Shown one piece after another: positions 21,009 through 33,086 of a DNA stretch of 64,000 nucleotides; the first letter of the stretch is position 1; the number at the start of each line of letters is the position of its first letter. The translations under genes and the position numbers were made by a program. Source of the DNA: Takakia lepidozioides (lineage: Eukaryota > Streptophyta > Takakiopsida > Takakiales > Takakiaceae); NCBI GenBank assembly GCA_030704615.1, contig CM060733.1, positions 22,692,001 to 22,756,000 on the forward strand, written 5' to 3'. The notes below the pieces were generated by a model. The model ran no database searches. It was not told where the DNA came from and worked only from the letters and a program-made list of their open reading frames with translations.

Positions 21009-22193
21009 CACTACTACGTTTGGGGGGGGGGGGTTAGCAATGCCCCAGCGACCTCCAACCGCCGCTATTAGCGACGAAAATACTCTACGGCGTCCGGGGC
21101 ACACCACGGACATTTTGTGACGTCGGGAAGTTGCAGAGACGTCGCTCCTGGAACGACGCTAATTAGCATCATTGGGGAATCGCAAACCCCCCGAGCCGCG
21201 GCACCGGCGCGACTTCCGACGTCCAGGCATCCAAAATAAATAAATAAATAATCTGCGACGCCACATAAGGGACGTCCGGGGGTCGTAAATGCGACCCCCA
21301 GACGTCATAGTTTAGTGGGGTACATTTGAATTTAGGTGGGAATTTTGAATTTGAATTTCAAAAACTAGTTGACCATTGACTCCGGTTTTGTCCAATGGCA
21401 GTTCATACATTATAACATTTCTAAGACACTACATATTAACCAACAAATCTACAATACATCTATGTATCACAAAAGCAGTCTAAGTATATATATACATATC
21501 AAGAGTTAACTCCTAGTGACTACCACTATCTCAATCCTATCATTGTATTGCAGATTATGCGTACTCTAAAGGAGCTCTCACACCTGGAACTTGCACCGAG
21601 ACTTGTTCCCAGAGCTCGTCAAGAACAAATATCTATCAATGGCCTAAGTTTTGCAAAACTGCATTGCAACTTATTGTTGGACAATGGCTGTAGTCTGAGG
21701 ATGCCAAGCCCATTATGCTCTACAATCTATTCTCATAATCAATTTTCCGCGACGTCCTGGGGACATCGGGGAATCGCAGCGTCGTAGCCCCAACGACGCT
21801 TTTGCGACGGCGGGAATTTTTTTTTCTTTTTTTTTCTTTTTTTTCTTCTCCGGGGCATTGCGCCGTCGTCGCAGGAACGCCCGGCCATCGCAAAAGCGTT
21901 GCTGGGCTGCAGCGCTGCGACGCCTCGTTGCGCTTCCCCGGCATCGCAGCATCCGGGGGCATCGCAGCGAATTGTTGCGACGCCAAAGCGACGCAATGTG
22001 AGGAATGGGGTCAGGCCCCTTCCGGTGACGGCATGGCATCGCAAGATGCCACAACGTCGTCCCAGCGGCGTTGATACCTTGACGTCGCAAGTCCCGGGCC
22101 GGGCGCGTGTGCGACACTGCAGTTGCAGGGGGGTCGGCGCGTCTGGCGCACCCGGGGTCCCGGCGTCGCTAACCCCCCCTAAACGTAGTAGTG
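21009..22193. mobile_element. Non-autonomous CACTA (En/Spm) transposon
   Basis: Inverted ends CACTACTACGTTT (21009) and AAACGTAGTAGTG (ending 22193), each followed inward by a G-run and GTTAGC. The trinucleotide TCA is duplicated at 21006-21008 and 22194-22196. CACTA ends and a 3-bp target duplication are diagnostic. The 1,185-bp interior is rich in GACGTC/GCGACG motifs, including a long inverted repeat around 21268-21306 (GGGGGTCG with CGACCCCC), and has no transposase. Flanking sequence closes up when it is removed. Confidence 0.88.
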
Positions 22194-22213
22194 TCACCAG
22201 CTAGGGGGGCGAT

Positions 22214-22735
22214 TGTGGCGTGGCTTTCTAGGACTATATGCTAGGAAGTGTGGTTGGACAGCGATGTATGTTGTGGCACGATGCTTAGGTGCACGACAGC
22301 TGTCATGGTTTTGTTTGTGATTAGTTAGGATTGTTATTTCTAACTAATTAGGACATTATACATTTATATTTGTATTTTGTTGGCATTGGGACTTCATTTG
22401 GTTCCATGTGCCAAGTGAGGTAGCGAACCTCACTTGGGACGTGGAGAGGTTATCTCCACGTGAGACGTAGGTAGATTCGTCTTCTTCTAGTCGAGCCTCC
22501 CGATGCCTCTATCGCCGCCATAGCTCTAGTACTTGAGATGGAGAGTGGGTGAGGTCTGTATGGTGGAGTCCTTTAGCAAAGGTGCCATTGCTTGACTTAT
22601 ATAATGTGATATAGTGATTTCTCATCTTTTCACCATTTCCGTATCATTGTGGCGTGGCTTTCTAGAACTATATGCTAGGAAGTGTGGTTGGACAACGATG
22701 TATGTTGTGGCACGATGCTTAAGTGCACAACATCC
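22214..22735 (+). repeat. LTR and partial second LTR in tandem (PHD gypsy)
   Basis: TGTGGCGTGGCTTTCTAG at 22214 recurs at 22648 with only a few differences over about 85 bp. The first unit ends TATCA and is about 433 bp. It is preceded by a purine tract. A short or partial LTR next to a second truncated LTR is the simplest reading. Confidence 0.6.
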
Positions 22736-25129
22736 TTCCTGGAAGTTTTTTCTAATTCAATGTGGATGGTTTCCTGGGAATTTGTCTCTTTTCCACTATG
22801 GTCCTAGTTTCATGAACCTCCATTGTCCAGTGGACGTTCTTTTTCTGACCCTTCTTGATTGTAATAGACGAACAGACTTTTCGGGTTGAAAGGAGTCTCG
22901 CAGTCGGCTGTTAGCCACATCCGGAGTCGGATATTTCGTAACAACACCATTTTAAGTAAATATGGACCAAATGATGAAATCTGGACATCTGTTAAATAAT
23001 TGTAAATAATTAATAAATATGAAAAATATTATATTCAGTATTAACAATGAATTAAAGCTTACAATTTTGGATTTTCCAGGATTGGTCCGAAAAGTAACAT
23101 CGTCCTTTGCAAAATAAATGACAAGCAAGACACCTATGTTGAATTTGAGGAGATCGCTCGTGAGTATATTCACAGAGGGGAGATCTCCCGTGCACTCGAT
23201 AGGTAGTTTCTCAACACTTACGCGAAACGAATCATTCGATTACTACATGATGGTTTAGGAGAGAGAAGATGAGAGGAACTTTCCCTAGAAAACGTAACAA
23301 ATGCATGTCAAATCATATACGAAACAAAGTAAGAGCTTTAAAACCACAATGGGTTGTGACTCAAATTATTGGTAGAAACATTGGAATAATATTTTTGAAT
23401 TATTGAAACTTAAGGGACAGAAAAATCTTTGTCACATTGAGGAATGAAATAACAAACGAAATGCATTGAACCGTCAAATACAAGGTCAGATACCATGTCA
23501 AATATAATTTCAAGTACAATGTCAGCTTGTTGCTGGTGCTTTCAGACCTCCCCCCCACTAGGGGAAATCTCCCATGCTCAATACGAGAAGCGTCGAGCCG
23601 TCAAATTAAAAGAAAGTAAGATCTAGAAACATTGGTCATCCAAAAATTAAAACTGTCCGGTAAGACAATAGTTATTTGTCGCCCTCCGAATACCTACAAA
23701 TAAGAATCGAGTATATGCCGAACAGACGTCGAGACATAGCAAGGGAGACCTCCCGTCTACAACAGAAATCAATAGCACAATCGCGAAAATACAATTTGGA
23801 ACGTCGGCGTCATAAGGCGCCATCGTTAAATCGGAGTAGTGAACGACATTCCGCAAGGGAAGATATGAAGGTTTTGGACTAGACAAAATCCTCGTCATCC
23901 TCAGAAAATGAAAATATTTGCGAATCCTTACTATATTCTACAATGAGCTCTAAGAAAAAATATAATAATCATGATCGGAAATAGTCAAGTCATTGTAGCA
24001 CGTCACATCTCCCGAGCACTATGTGCACATCTCTCGAGCACTATGTGCAAGGGAGAAAACCATCAACCACCATGGGAAATCGGCCGTCCGACATACAAAA
24101 TGCGTGGAACCGTTTTTTCACCCAATCTTTAGGTAATATTGTAAAACCCTTTGTTTCCTAATACCCTATTTTTCTTTATAATTATTTTTACAACAATTAA
24201 TTAGACCCTATTTTAAATTGTCTTTTTAAATAATTACAAAATTCAAAACATGTACGTAAACAACATTCCATAAATAAGTCAAATGCCGGACACAAAGAAA
24301 CGTTTAATTTTCATTACCCACGAACTCATTCAAAGCCGTAGCATCACCTGGATCTAAAGAGAACAAGTTTTGATATGGTTCAAATGTCATAGTCACTGTT
24401 GAGATTATGGTCTCAACATCAATCCACTGGGTTTCACTGGAATCATATTTTGAACTTCAGGTGGCCATTATCTTTAGAGAACCAATTCAAAAACACCATA
24501 ATCGAAGGACCTCCAGATTTGGGTAGAGCAGGCTTATTCATCAAATAAGCCTGATGAATGAATGAAGTTTTGAGAAGATTTCATCCTGATGGATTAGAGT
24601 TGGATGAAGTATGAGAAACTTCACAAAGATGGATACATTATATTGTAGATAAAATCTTTTATTACATTAATTTTTAAAGTAAAACTCTGGATTTTTTGTG
24701 ACATTTTTTTAAAAAAAACTGGGTGAAAGGATATTGCCCTACCATATTTTCAAAGTAAAACTTTTCTAAAATTTACCTCAAAAAAATAGACTACACCCTA
24801 TATTTGTTCTCACATGGTTTTGAAAATACGGGGAGTGACCCCCGCAATAGTCAAGTATTTGTAGCACGAGAGATCTATCGTGCTATGTGCGTAAAATACA
24901 ATCAATCAAGACTAAACTTACACTGAGATAAAGGCAGTCAGGGTTCAAATCGCTAGAAATATAGGTGTTCAGAAATTGAAATGTTCAAATGGTCGACACA
25001 GAGAATTCAAGGTTCTGATTGTCAAAGGAGCTCCCACAAAATCCTAGCAATCACCAGTAAGATCAACATTAACACATATTGTCGTCAAATTAGCACGGGA
25101 GATCTCCCGTGCACCTCTCTACACTGTGC
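22736..25129. other. AT-rich non-coding DNA with dispersed palindromes
   Basis: No coding region is recognised. It contains several copies of the GGGAGATCTCCC palindrome family and long A/T-rich stretches. It may be the 3' part of the minus-strand element whose ORFs lie at 25.2-28.1 kb. Confidence 0.4.
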
Positions 25130-27210
25130 TTAATCAGACTCACTTTGATCGTTCGCAGCATATAGATTTGCTTTCGTTTTAACGGCTTCGGCCTTTCCAA
25201 TACATCTAAAACTCCACTTGGAGGTGTTCTTCCGAGGTCGCATTGTCCACACAGTTCGTATGTATCCACTTTGGTGGATCAGATTCATTGAATTCCCAAG
25301 CTTTGTCCCAACAGTTTCTATACATGTCAACGTCCTCCGCTGCAACACATTTAGGTCTCCACCACTCCAGAAGGACTTGCCGATATCTCTCATCTGAATG
25401 GTCACGAAAAATATATGAGATTGTCACACCCATCCAAACTGGATATGTCTTTGTGTCTGGTGGTTGAACAAGTACGAAGTTTCCAATTTCAATATCTTTG
25501 AATGGGTTCATCGGCTCTTTACGTCTCTTACTCTTTGGCCCACAATAGGGATCCAATTGGTTGCGATCTTCCTCCTCTGACTCCTCCTGACTCTCATATT
25601 CAACCCTAATCCCATCTCTATCATAGTTATCTTTCCACAGAGTCGAAGATCAAAACCCCTCCTCCAGCTTGTCCTTTGGCTCAGGCAATGGCTTATCAAA
25701 TTCAAGTAGAACATCCTTCCAATACTCATTGTAGTTCTTCATGATATTTTCGTAGTTCTTGTCCAGATCCATCCCAAGTCTCCAGAATTCGCTATACTTC
25801 GAAAGGCCATTTACAATACTGGCATTTTTCCCCCTGGCATCTAGCTTTATTCCCCAAATAGGCTGCAGTGGAACAGGTTCTGGGACACCCTGGGGTAGCA
25901 GGGGAGACCTCCCGTCCTCAGTAACCTTCCACATTTTGACAGCATCCTCCTTCGGAAGCCAGACAGCGTTGGTTGCCGATTTCTTATACTTCATTATAGG
26001 CCAACCGTCACAATCCACACAAAACTTGAAGATATGCATGTCACGCATCCCGATTAGCGCATCGCTCCCATCAATACTATATCCAACCACAAACTGAAGT
26101 CTGCGACCTCTTGTATCAATTTAGGAATAAACGAGAGGTTTTGAGACTCCATAAAGAGGCGCATGAGATCCGCAAGGATATATGTGCTCGTCTGTTTCAA
26201 CTTCTTCGATAGATAACTAAAGTATGCATCAATGTCCTCGTGGGTGTGACCAACCATCAAGAATCCAAGAGTGATAAAAAAACAAGCATCCAACGATTTT
26301 TGTTCTCTCTTGAAGAATTGTCCATTTGCAGGTATAGTCGACGGGGTACTAACTTGGCTTGAACTGGGCCTTGGGATACCCTAGGCTTAAGTGCTTTCTC
26401 ACATCAAGATTTTCCCCTCATTAGAGTTTTGAAAAATGAGTTCTACATTGGATGATCGAAAATTTCTCTTGACTCTCGACATGTAAGCTACTCAAGAGCG
26501 CGAGGACAATGAGCCAAGGAGCTGATTGTCAAGTTAGGATCACTTGGCCAGAACTCGTTCGTGAACTGAGCATAAGCACCGTCACTATGGCCATGAGTCA
26601 CCATACCTGTTAGGGATATAGGTAGCTGACCGAGACCAAATGTCATCTTGTTTGTTACGAGGAGCCGGGGCAACACAGTCTTCGAGTGATCCATCTTATC
26701 GTGTATAATACACAGAAACTCCTCACCCATCATCGTTGATTCATTTCGCCAACTATGATAAAGCATGCGACATGACTCCTGATGCTTCAAATGTCTTAAG
26801 ATCTTTGAACATCTCACAATCTGTGCATATTTTCCACCAGGTTTCCGAACCTCAACATTCCCAAAAAGTTTCATTCGAATTCGGCTAATTCCAGACTTCG
26901 ACAATGCTTCAAGCCCATTCATTTGTTCGCTTGATCTCATTGTCAACAATATATAGAGTTGGTATCGTATTTAGGACGGGAGACCTCCCGTAGACATTGA
27001 AATTGAGATTGAATTTCCAATATCTAAATCCAAGAGATATGAAAATTTGATAGATGCAAAAAAACGACAGAAACAAAATTTCGTTCTTAAATAGATGGAC
27101 TAACTTCTCTCGAAACGATCCATCAATGGACTATCGGTTAATATGCTGACGATTTGATATCGACTATTAGCACGCGTAGCAGAATGATTACGGGAGGTCT
27201 CCTGTGACAT
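23174..27210. repeat. Dispersed palindrome family ACGGGAGATCTCCCGT
   Basis: Copies or variants at about 23178, 23553, 23741, 24004, 24030, 24863, 25096 (GCACGGGAGATCTCCCGTGC), 25906, 26979 and 27189. The arms are constant (ACGGGAG / CTCCCGT) and the centre varies (AT, AC, GT). One lies inside an apparent coding frame (25906). A further copy occurs at about 63909. Function unknown; a binding site for an element protein is one possibility. Confidence 0.75.
25206..26949 (-). pseudogene. DUF7869-like transposon protein, frameshifted
   Basis: Read leftward, consecutive blocks appear in different frames. The first (26949-26488) has HDKMDHSKTVLPRLL and LPISLTGMVTHGH. The second (about 26340-26054) has FITLGFLMVGHTHEDIDAYF. 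The third (26090-25650) has IGMRDMHIFKFCVDC, and the last (25556-25206) has GNFVLVQPPD, VWMGVTISYIF and LLEWWRPK. The VGHTHEDID motif and order of blocks match a widespread eukaryotic family annotated DUF7869, thought to be transposase-related. At least one single-base shift occurs near 26090 and blocks may also be separated by introns. The family call rests on remembered motifs and is moderate. Confidence 0.55.
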
Positions 27211-27385
27211 ACGCTCCTTGAAAGTAGAAAAAATATTTATAGAGGCAAATCCAGATTAGGTTGGAAAGCAGTATCCTACCTCATTGGATTGTTGGTTCAG
27301 CTCCTTCCAATTCATCTCCACCGGTAGCAACTTCAGAACATCCTGTCTTCTTTCTCTGATACCTCTCATTTTATGAGGCATGAGG

Positions 27386-28102
27386 TCACTGTTTCTGGAA
27401 ATCAGCGATAACAAATTCGCCTCGGCCTGCAGGGTTTTTGCTCGGGGTTTCTTCCTCTGTTTCCATGCATTGATGAGATGTATCCATCATTACTCTTCCT
27501 CTCGTATCCATGGTACGTTGACCTTCCGATTCCATGGATTGTCCACCACGCCTTCTCACAGATCTCAACTCCTTCCATTATAAGGTAGGCATGATGACCA
27601 TCTGGAAGTCGGTGTAGTCGTCAGGGGATGTCAAACCCTAACTCTCTATTTGCATCAAAAGAAGATGCTAAGAACTTACTCCAGATAACCTTAGTTTTTT
27701 CCCAGCTGAAGTGTTGACAACAGTTTCGAGCACAATAGCTCACAGAGCTTACTGCTTGATTGACTCCGAATTTAAGAGTCGGATCAATTTCTTCCCCCTG
27801 GAGTTCTCATCTCCTTTTTGAACTCGTTTCAAACATTTATACTACGATTTCTTAACTCCTTCGAGGTGGTCATCCTCCGTGTCTAACTCGTGCTCTTCAT
27901 AAAATTTTGTGAGCAACTCTGATAGTTTGTGGCCGTCTCGAAGTTTTGTATGTGTAAGCCGTCATTTTGTAATTGTCATTAGCATATCCTGAGCTGACCC
28001 AGAGACAGCTGTAACAATTACACTGACATGCTCCTCCCCAAGGTTTTCACCGAGAATAACTTCGTCAGGTAGACAGGCCACAATCCGGCCCTCAGTGATG
28101 AT
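27386..28102 (-). pseudogene. Upstream exons of the decayed minus-strand element (left of element B)
   Basis: Two hydrophilic open blocks: 27570-27386 (RRRGGQSMESEGQRT..., Met/Arg/Thr rich) and 28102-27962 (IITEGRIVACLPDEVIL, VSVIVTAVSGSAQD). The second is interrupted on its 5' side by element B; its continuation resumes at 39560 (NDEMDIIT). No family recognised. Confidence 0.4.
28089..28102. repeat. Putative target-site duplication, left of element B
   Basis: CCCTCAGTGATGAT, matched at 39546-39559 by CCCTGAGTGATGAT (13 of 14). The reading frame IIT(E/Q)G of a flanking ORF spans both copies, so deletion of everything between restores a continuous frame. Confidence 0.65.
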
Positions 28103-28114
28103 CAACGACGCAAT

Positions 28115-28195
28115 GGCGTGAGCGCGCGAGCGTACGCTCACGCAGGAGTGACGTGGCGTGAGCGTACGCTCACGCCAGCTGACATGGCGTGAGCG
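28115..28195. repeat. Left terminal palindromes of element B
   Basis: Two copies of CGTGAGCGTACGCTCACG or close variants in about 60 bp, followed by a half copy (GGCGTGAGCGG). The second is a perfect 22-bp palindrome including flanking GG/CC. Related sequence lies at 39497-39538. Confidence 0.8.
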
Positions 28196-28714
28196 GTCAT
28201 GTCTGCATGCTGATGTGGCGATAAATGATGACGTGGCACTGTCCTTCATCTGCCATGTCAGCATTAACATGCGCCGCCTATAACCGAGGATGGTCCTATG
28301 ACCGTGGAATTAATGCAGGGAATCTTGCCTAAATAGAATCAAGACGAGCGTTGAGGCCTACAATTGCAGCATCCAACATTGTGCAATTACAAATGCTTGT
28401 TTCACTTTTACAATTACGAGGACGAAAAAATATCCTCACAAAGTATGCGTCATAAAGGCTGCCACGGGAAGACCTTCCTCCCTCCTCAAATAACAATGAG
28501 AGTTAGGATCATCTTCAAAAGATGATTGTAGTGCATAGCGACAACAAGACATGTAGACTTCGAACGGTGCAATGACAAATGTGCACTACCTAAAAGTTGT
28601 CACTCAGAGCTCACTCTGTATAGTTGGAGGCCATATCATTGCACCGCCGACGAATTGATGTGAATTACACATTTCAAATCATGGTCGTCCACATACCACA
28701 TTGCATAGTTGATG

Positions 28715-31700
28715 CTACCCATGTGTTGTATCCTGCTGCAATAGAGTATCGACCTCGTTGAAACTCATAGTGGCCTGGTGAATGAAGTTGTCACGTTTGG
28801 GATCGCAAACCATCCTCTTCAAAAATATGAAATACAAATGTTTGCAGGGTATGAATTTACCTCTCTTGCCCAAACTGGTTGATAGCATATTCACAAAATC
28901 AGGACATGTGCAATTGGGGAAATTGGAAACCGTGATGTCGTAGGTCCTGTCATGAACAGCATATGTGGAAGTGATGATTGTGAATACCCGACCATATCCT
29001 GGATCGGGTACTTCCGTGGTGCTTCCAACACGAGCTTGGAGCATTCTTGCGGACTCCACTTTGCCAAAGTGTTCAGCGGTTGGAGGGAAACGCCGAACGA
29101 GCTTTCCATCTCGTTTGGTTGGCCACAAGTCAGGATTTGCCAGGGGGACCCGGGAGGACGCAGAAGTAGTAGCACATGCATGGAGTTGGGGTTGTCTCAC
29201 AAGGGAAAAACCTGCCTCCTCCAGCATTTCAATCTCCTGAAAGCTGAGATGTGTTCCCACCTTCACGGGCCAAACGGTTGGAGGAGATGGCTTCATCACT
29301 ACGGGAGGACGCACAGTTCCATGCACACATCTGGCACAATCATCTGCGCAGAACCAGAACTTGTGGTTCTTGGCTTCTGGTTGACCATATGGACGCATCA
29401 AGCCCGTGAAAGTCGGAGCAGGAGTTCGGGCACCACCTCTGGATATAGATGAAGTGCACTTCTCGAAATTAGTTGCCCTGATCGCTGTACATTTCACACG
29501 AGACCCTACACTTGTGCGTTCTATGTACCAAACGTGGTCGGGGCATGCGGACTCAAGCACATCAAGGGGGTTGTTTCTCTCCTGCACCATTTCAGTGGCA
29601 CTGTTTGATGCTGGAGCTTGCCGTCGTGTTGGAGGTTCCTCCACAATGGAGGTTCCGGACATGGAGCTGTCATGCAGGGGAACACGAGGCTTCGAGAAGT
29701 TATCACGGTCTGCCCTGTGGGAATCTGAATGCGAACCAGGTGGAGTGTTCAATTTCCTCTTACAGGAGCCGAATCTCTCTTCCCCTTCAAGATGTGGAAC
29801 TCTAAAAACAAGTGGCGTTCCCTGGGCATACATGCTCACCGCCCATGCTATCTTGATTGGATCCCCAGATCTGTTTGCAGCACGCAACATCAACTCCCAT
29901 TTGTCCGGACCCTTGCCACCAACCCCACCTCGTAAGAAATCACGGTATCGGGTTTGTTGTTGCAAGGCACGTATCAAATCATCTGTTGTTGCTCCATACA
30001 ATTCCCGACCTCATTTCCCAGACTGCTGCAACCATGCGTTGTGCACAGTTTCTGCCAAATTGCAAGATGGCATGTCCGCCATTTCCTCAATGGACATGTT
30101 CTGCAAAGTGCAGAACCACACTTCAAAACATTGAATAGAAAACAACATAAAGAAAGCGAGGACACAATAAAATGGAAAGCAAATGTATGAATAAAGCAAT
30201 AAATATAAGCCTCGTACCAATGGCATGGCTGCTCCCCACTGTCTATACCGGAAGTGCCAAAACGCCAGCCAATCTTCCAATGCTCTCATACTCTCAAGTG
30301 ATGCAGCTCCAGAAGAGAACCACCAGGCACGAATTGTCTGGAACAAAGTGTCCGCCTCCTTCATTGTTCTAACATCTTTGTACTCTTTGCACAATTTACG
30401 GTGTTGAGTCTGCATCTCTGGTTTGATGTCCGACTTTGTATGTTTTTCCAGAGATTGTGTCCAATGGAATAGACATGTACGCTCTCTTCCTGGCATAGGC
30501 ACTTTTGGGTCGCCCGATCCGAAGACAATACGAACTGCATTGAAATTTGCTTGAGCACTATCCGCCATGAAACCTGCAAAATTTGGAGATGGCAGCCCAT
30601 GGCAGCCCATGACACGTATCAGGGAATTCCACATGAGCTTCTGGGATTCCGTATCCTCGGATTGCATGTCACAAACTGCAATTGTCATAACTCGTTGGTA
30701 CACTGGATCGTAGACATGACAAGCCATTGTTGTCCAATCCTTCACTCGTTTCACATGATCAAACATAAGAAAACAGTTCTGCAAGTCCCCAGTCTTCTGC
30801 ATCCGCTTCACGAGGCTAACCCCACTGCCCTCCCCAACAGTCGACATTTTGAAAAGAAAAACTTTGATGGCACCTTGACCTGGGAATACATTGTCCTGGA
30901 TGTAATCGTACTTGCTCACTCGTTTCAATTCCAAAATGTTGTCTATGTAGCCTCTGATCCCAGAGCCCATTCTCAATGCATTGATCTGATGCCGAATGTT
31001 AGGTGAACTTAAAGTGGAGAAATGATCCATGACCAGGTCCAATGCTGCACCGTCAAGTTTAGTCCCCACAGAATCCCCTTCACTCAAAATATGGCTTTCC
31101 AAGAAGGACTTGCTTGCGCCAAGAGCAATTGCAGATGTTGTTGCGGATGGGTTTCTCCCGAACTCCTGTTTAATCAACCTCGATACTGTCTCAACACTCT
31201 CCCTGTAATCCCCCTTCGAGACAGGATGGTTATGGAATCCGAAATGCACACAAGCTCTTGTCATTGTTTTCAAACGGTGGACAACATAGTACATTCTTGC
31301 TCCGCAGAGCGCCAAGCAGGATGGCACAAGTTTGCAGAATTTGCAGACGAAAGTGTTTGCCGGTGGAGGGGCAGTCCCAGGCTGAAATGGATTTTCCGCC
31401 AGACCCTCCCATTCGCTTTGATTATGAACCCCAGACTGAAGAAAGTGTCTGCAATTCAAATTATCACACCTAAGGTGTCCATTGCAAACTGTCCTTCCTG
31501 AAAACAAGCTTGTCATCATTCTGAATATTGGATGTTTTTGTTCTGCACCACGGGTGCCCGTCGTGTTTCTTGTCCATTCCATGCATCATGATTGTTACAC
31601 CTCCAACTCGCGGAGGAGGAGGCAGCTCGAATAGGATATCGCCATCAAAAGTCTCCGGCAAGAACTTCACAGGCACCTGCTTCAAAGATTCCCAATCAAT

Positions 31701-32231
31701 TCCCCGCAACTCACTTTTGAATCCAGCCATTCCTCCCATCGCCCGCAATTTTGGAATGACACTACAAATCTCTTCTTCATCAGCTTCTCCAACCACAGTA
31801 GGAAGGACTGGATTTGGAATTTCACTTATGTCATCATCGGACGAATCCGAAAGCTCAACGATTGGAGTGGAGGACGTCTGTTCTTTTTTCACCACCACCT
31901 CCCTCTTGTCTTCAACGACCGAAGCAGCAGTCCCGGGCGTCACATATGACCCAAGGGACTTTCGCCGAGGCTCTCCAAGTACTCTGTATCGACCAGGACG
32001 CACTCTCCACTGGCTGATATGAGCCGTCTCATCACGGTTTTGGAAAGAGTATTTCAACAACTTCCCTTTAAGATCGTACACCTCTTTCTCCAAAAAGATG
32101 GAGCCATTCTGCAGCTGAAAACGGGTAGCCAAGACATGTTCCAGAACAATTGCAAATCCATTGTCAAGGACTTCCTGGGAGAACGGCACTGGTTTGTCGT
32201 CAGAGAAGAACTCCGCTTCAGAGGAAGCCAT
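28715..32231 (-). pseudogene. MULE-like DDE/SWIM transposase (element B)
   Basis: About 1,130 codons from ATG at 32231 (MASSEAEFFSDDKP). Order: N-terminal domain ending in an acidic Ser/Asp stretch (VELSDSSDDDISE); a zinc region (HDGHPWCRTKTSNIQ, CNGHLRCDNLNCRHFL, CKFCKLVPSCLALC); a catalytic domain (FKMSTVGEGSGVSLVKRM, GFMADSAQANFNAVRIVFG, TCLFHWTQSLEKHTK, WHFRYRQWGAAMP); an intron at 30101-30217; NLAETVHNAWLQQSG; a Ser/Pro-rich linker; and a C-terminal SWIM finger (NCTCPDF ... IPCKH) as in Mutator-type transposases. Two lesions: one extra base near 31500, between LVFRK and VCNGHLRC, and an in-frame TGA at 30011-30013 after LQQSGK. Everything else is open, so it is a recently inactivated copy or contains sequencing errors. 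It is transcribed divergently from the methyltransferase gene. Confidence 0.82.
30101..30217 (-). other. Intron of the element B transposase
   Basis: Donor GTACGAG (30217 leftward) and acceptor CTTTGCAG (30101). Same position as the intron of the element A transposase (19461-19543), between the RYRQ(W/F)G block and the (M/L)AE(S/T)VH block. Confidence 0.8.
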
Positions 32232-33086
32232 CTTCCTTCCTCGCGTACGTTTATACCTTGCTATCGCAGATCTAGTGTAAATCGGTTTACTGATGTCTCC
32301 AGAACACAGTTGAAGAATGAGCAGAGAATATGGCGGAGGAAGCTCAGACAACGACTGTGCATATTATGTTATTTTTCCAGATATGCAGCCGTCCATTTTA
32401 ATTACTTTTCTTGTGGGCCCAGTGGTCAGAGTATCCCTAGGAGCAGTGTCGGCAGCTGTTAAACCGTTAATCAGAACCTCATCAATAAACCCAATAACAA
32501 AGCCGACTTCCTGGAAGCATGCCACAGGATCTGAGGATGGGATTGCAGATTAAGTAAATGTATCTTTATACTACTACCAATGATCATGCGCACCTGGAAA
32601 GTTCCAAATGTGAAACGAATGTGGGGTTTGGCTAACAAGGATGACCGTGTATGATATTCCAAAATTTGTCATCAAACTCTCGTTCATTTACATTTATTTG
32701 TGTAAGACTGTGCGCCAAGATTTCTGGGATTCGCTGTTATTTTTAAATATTGAAACCGTTCTAATAAAGAACACGCCGTTTATTTTGGGCGACACACGTC
32801 AGACATCCATAACTGAATACGAACAGCTGTACACCAATTGCTGGCATGTGCACTAATAAGGGAACGACTATGTGTAACGGTCACGCGAGAGGGAATCCGA
32901 TGCTTCTAGAGACAAGCAACAACGCAGGCAATCCCGCAAGAAATCGGGAGTCACTGCGTTTTTCTACTTTTCGCGCTTAGAGAGAGAGTGGTAGTCAAGC
33001 TGGAGAGGGTTCCTTCTACAATACGAAAGAGAAGAAAGTCTCTTTATTTTACTTCCCTTAGAGAGAGACGCAGAGCAAGAGAGCAA
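32232..33086. promoter_or_regulatory. Divergent intergenic region of element B
   Basis: 855 bp between the two start codons, AT-rich in its middle (32550-32850). It should contain both promoters. No convincing TATA box or shared operator is identified. A purine-rich GAGAGAGAG lies close to the methyltransferase start. Confidence 0.5.

Noticed and set aside
21739-22204. Several overlapping Arg/Ala-rich ORFs of 80-150 codons.
   Set aside because: They arise from GC-rich repeated motifs inside the CACTA element and are open in several frames at once.
30011-30013. In-frame TGA in the transposase, TAG in the phosphatase-like gene and stops in gag could mean a reassigned genetic code.
   Set aside because: All three stop codons also terminate intact frames in the window, and several internal stops correspond to Trp, Gly or Arg codons in sister copies, as expected from deamination or decay.
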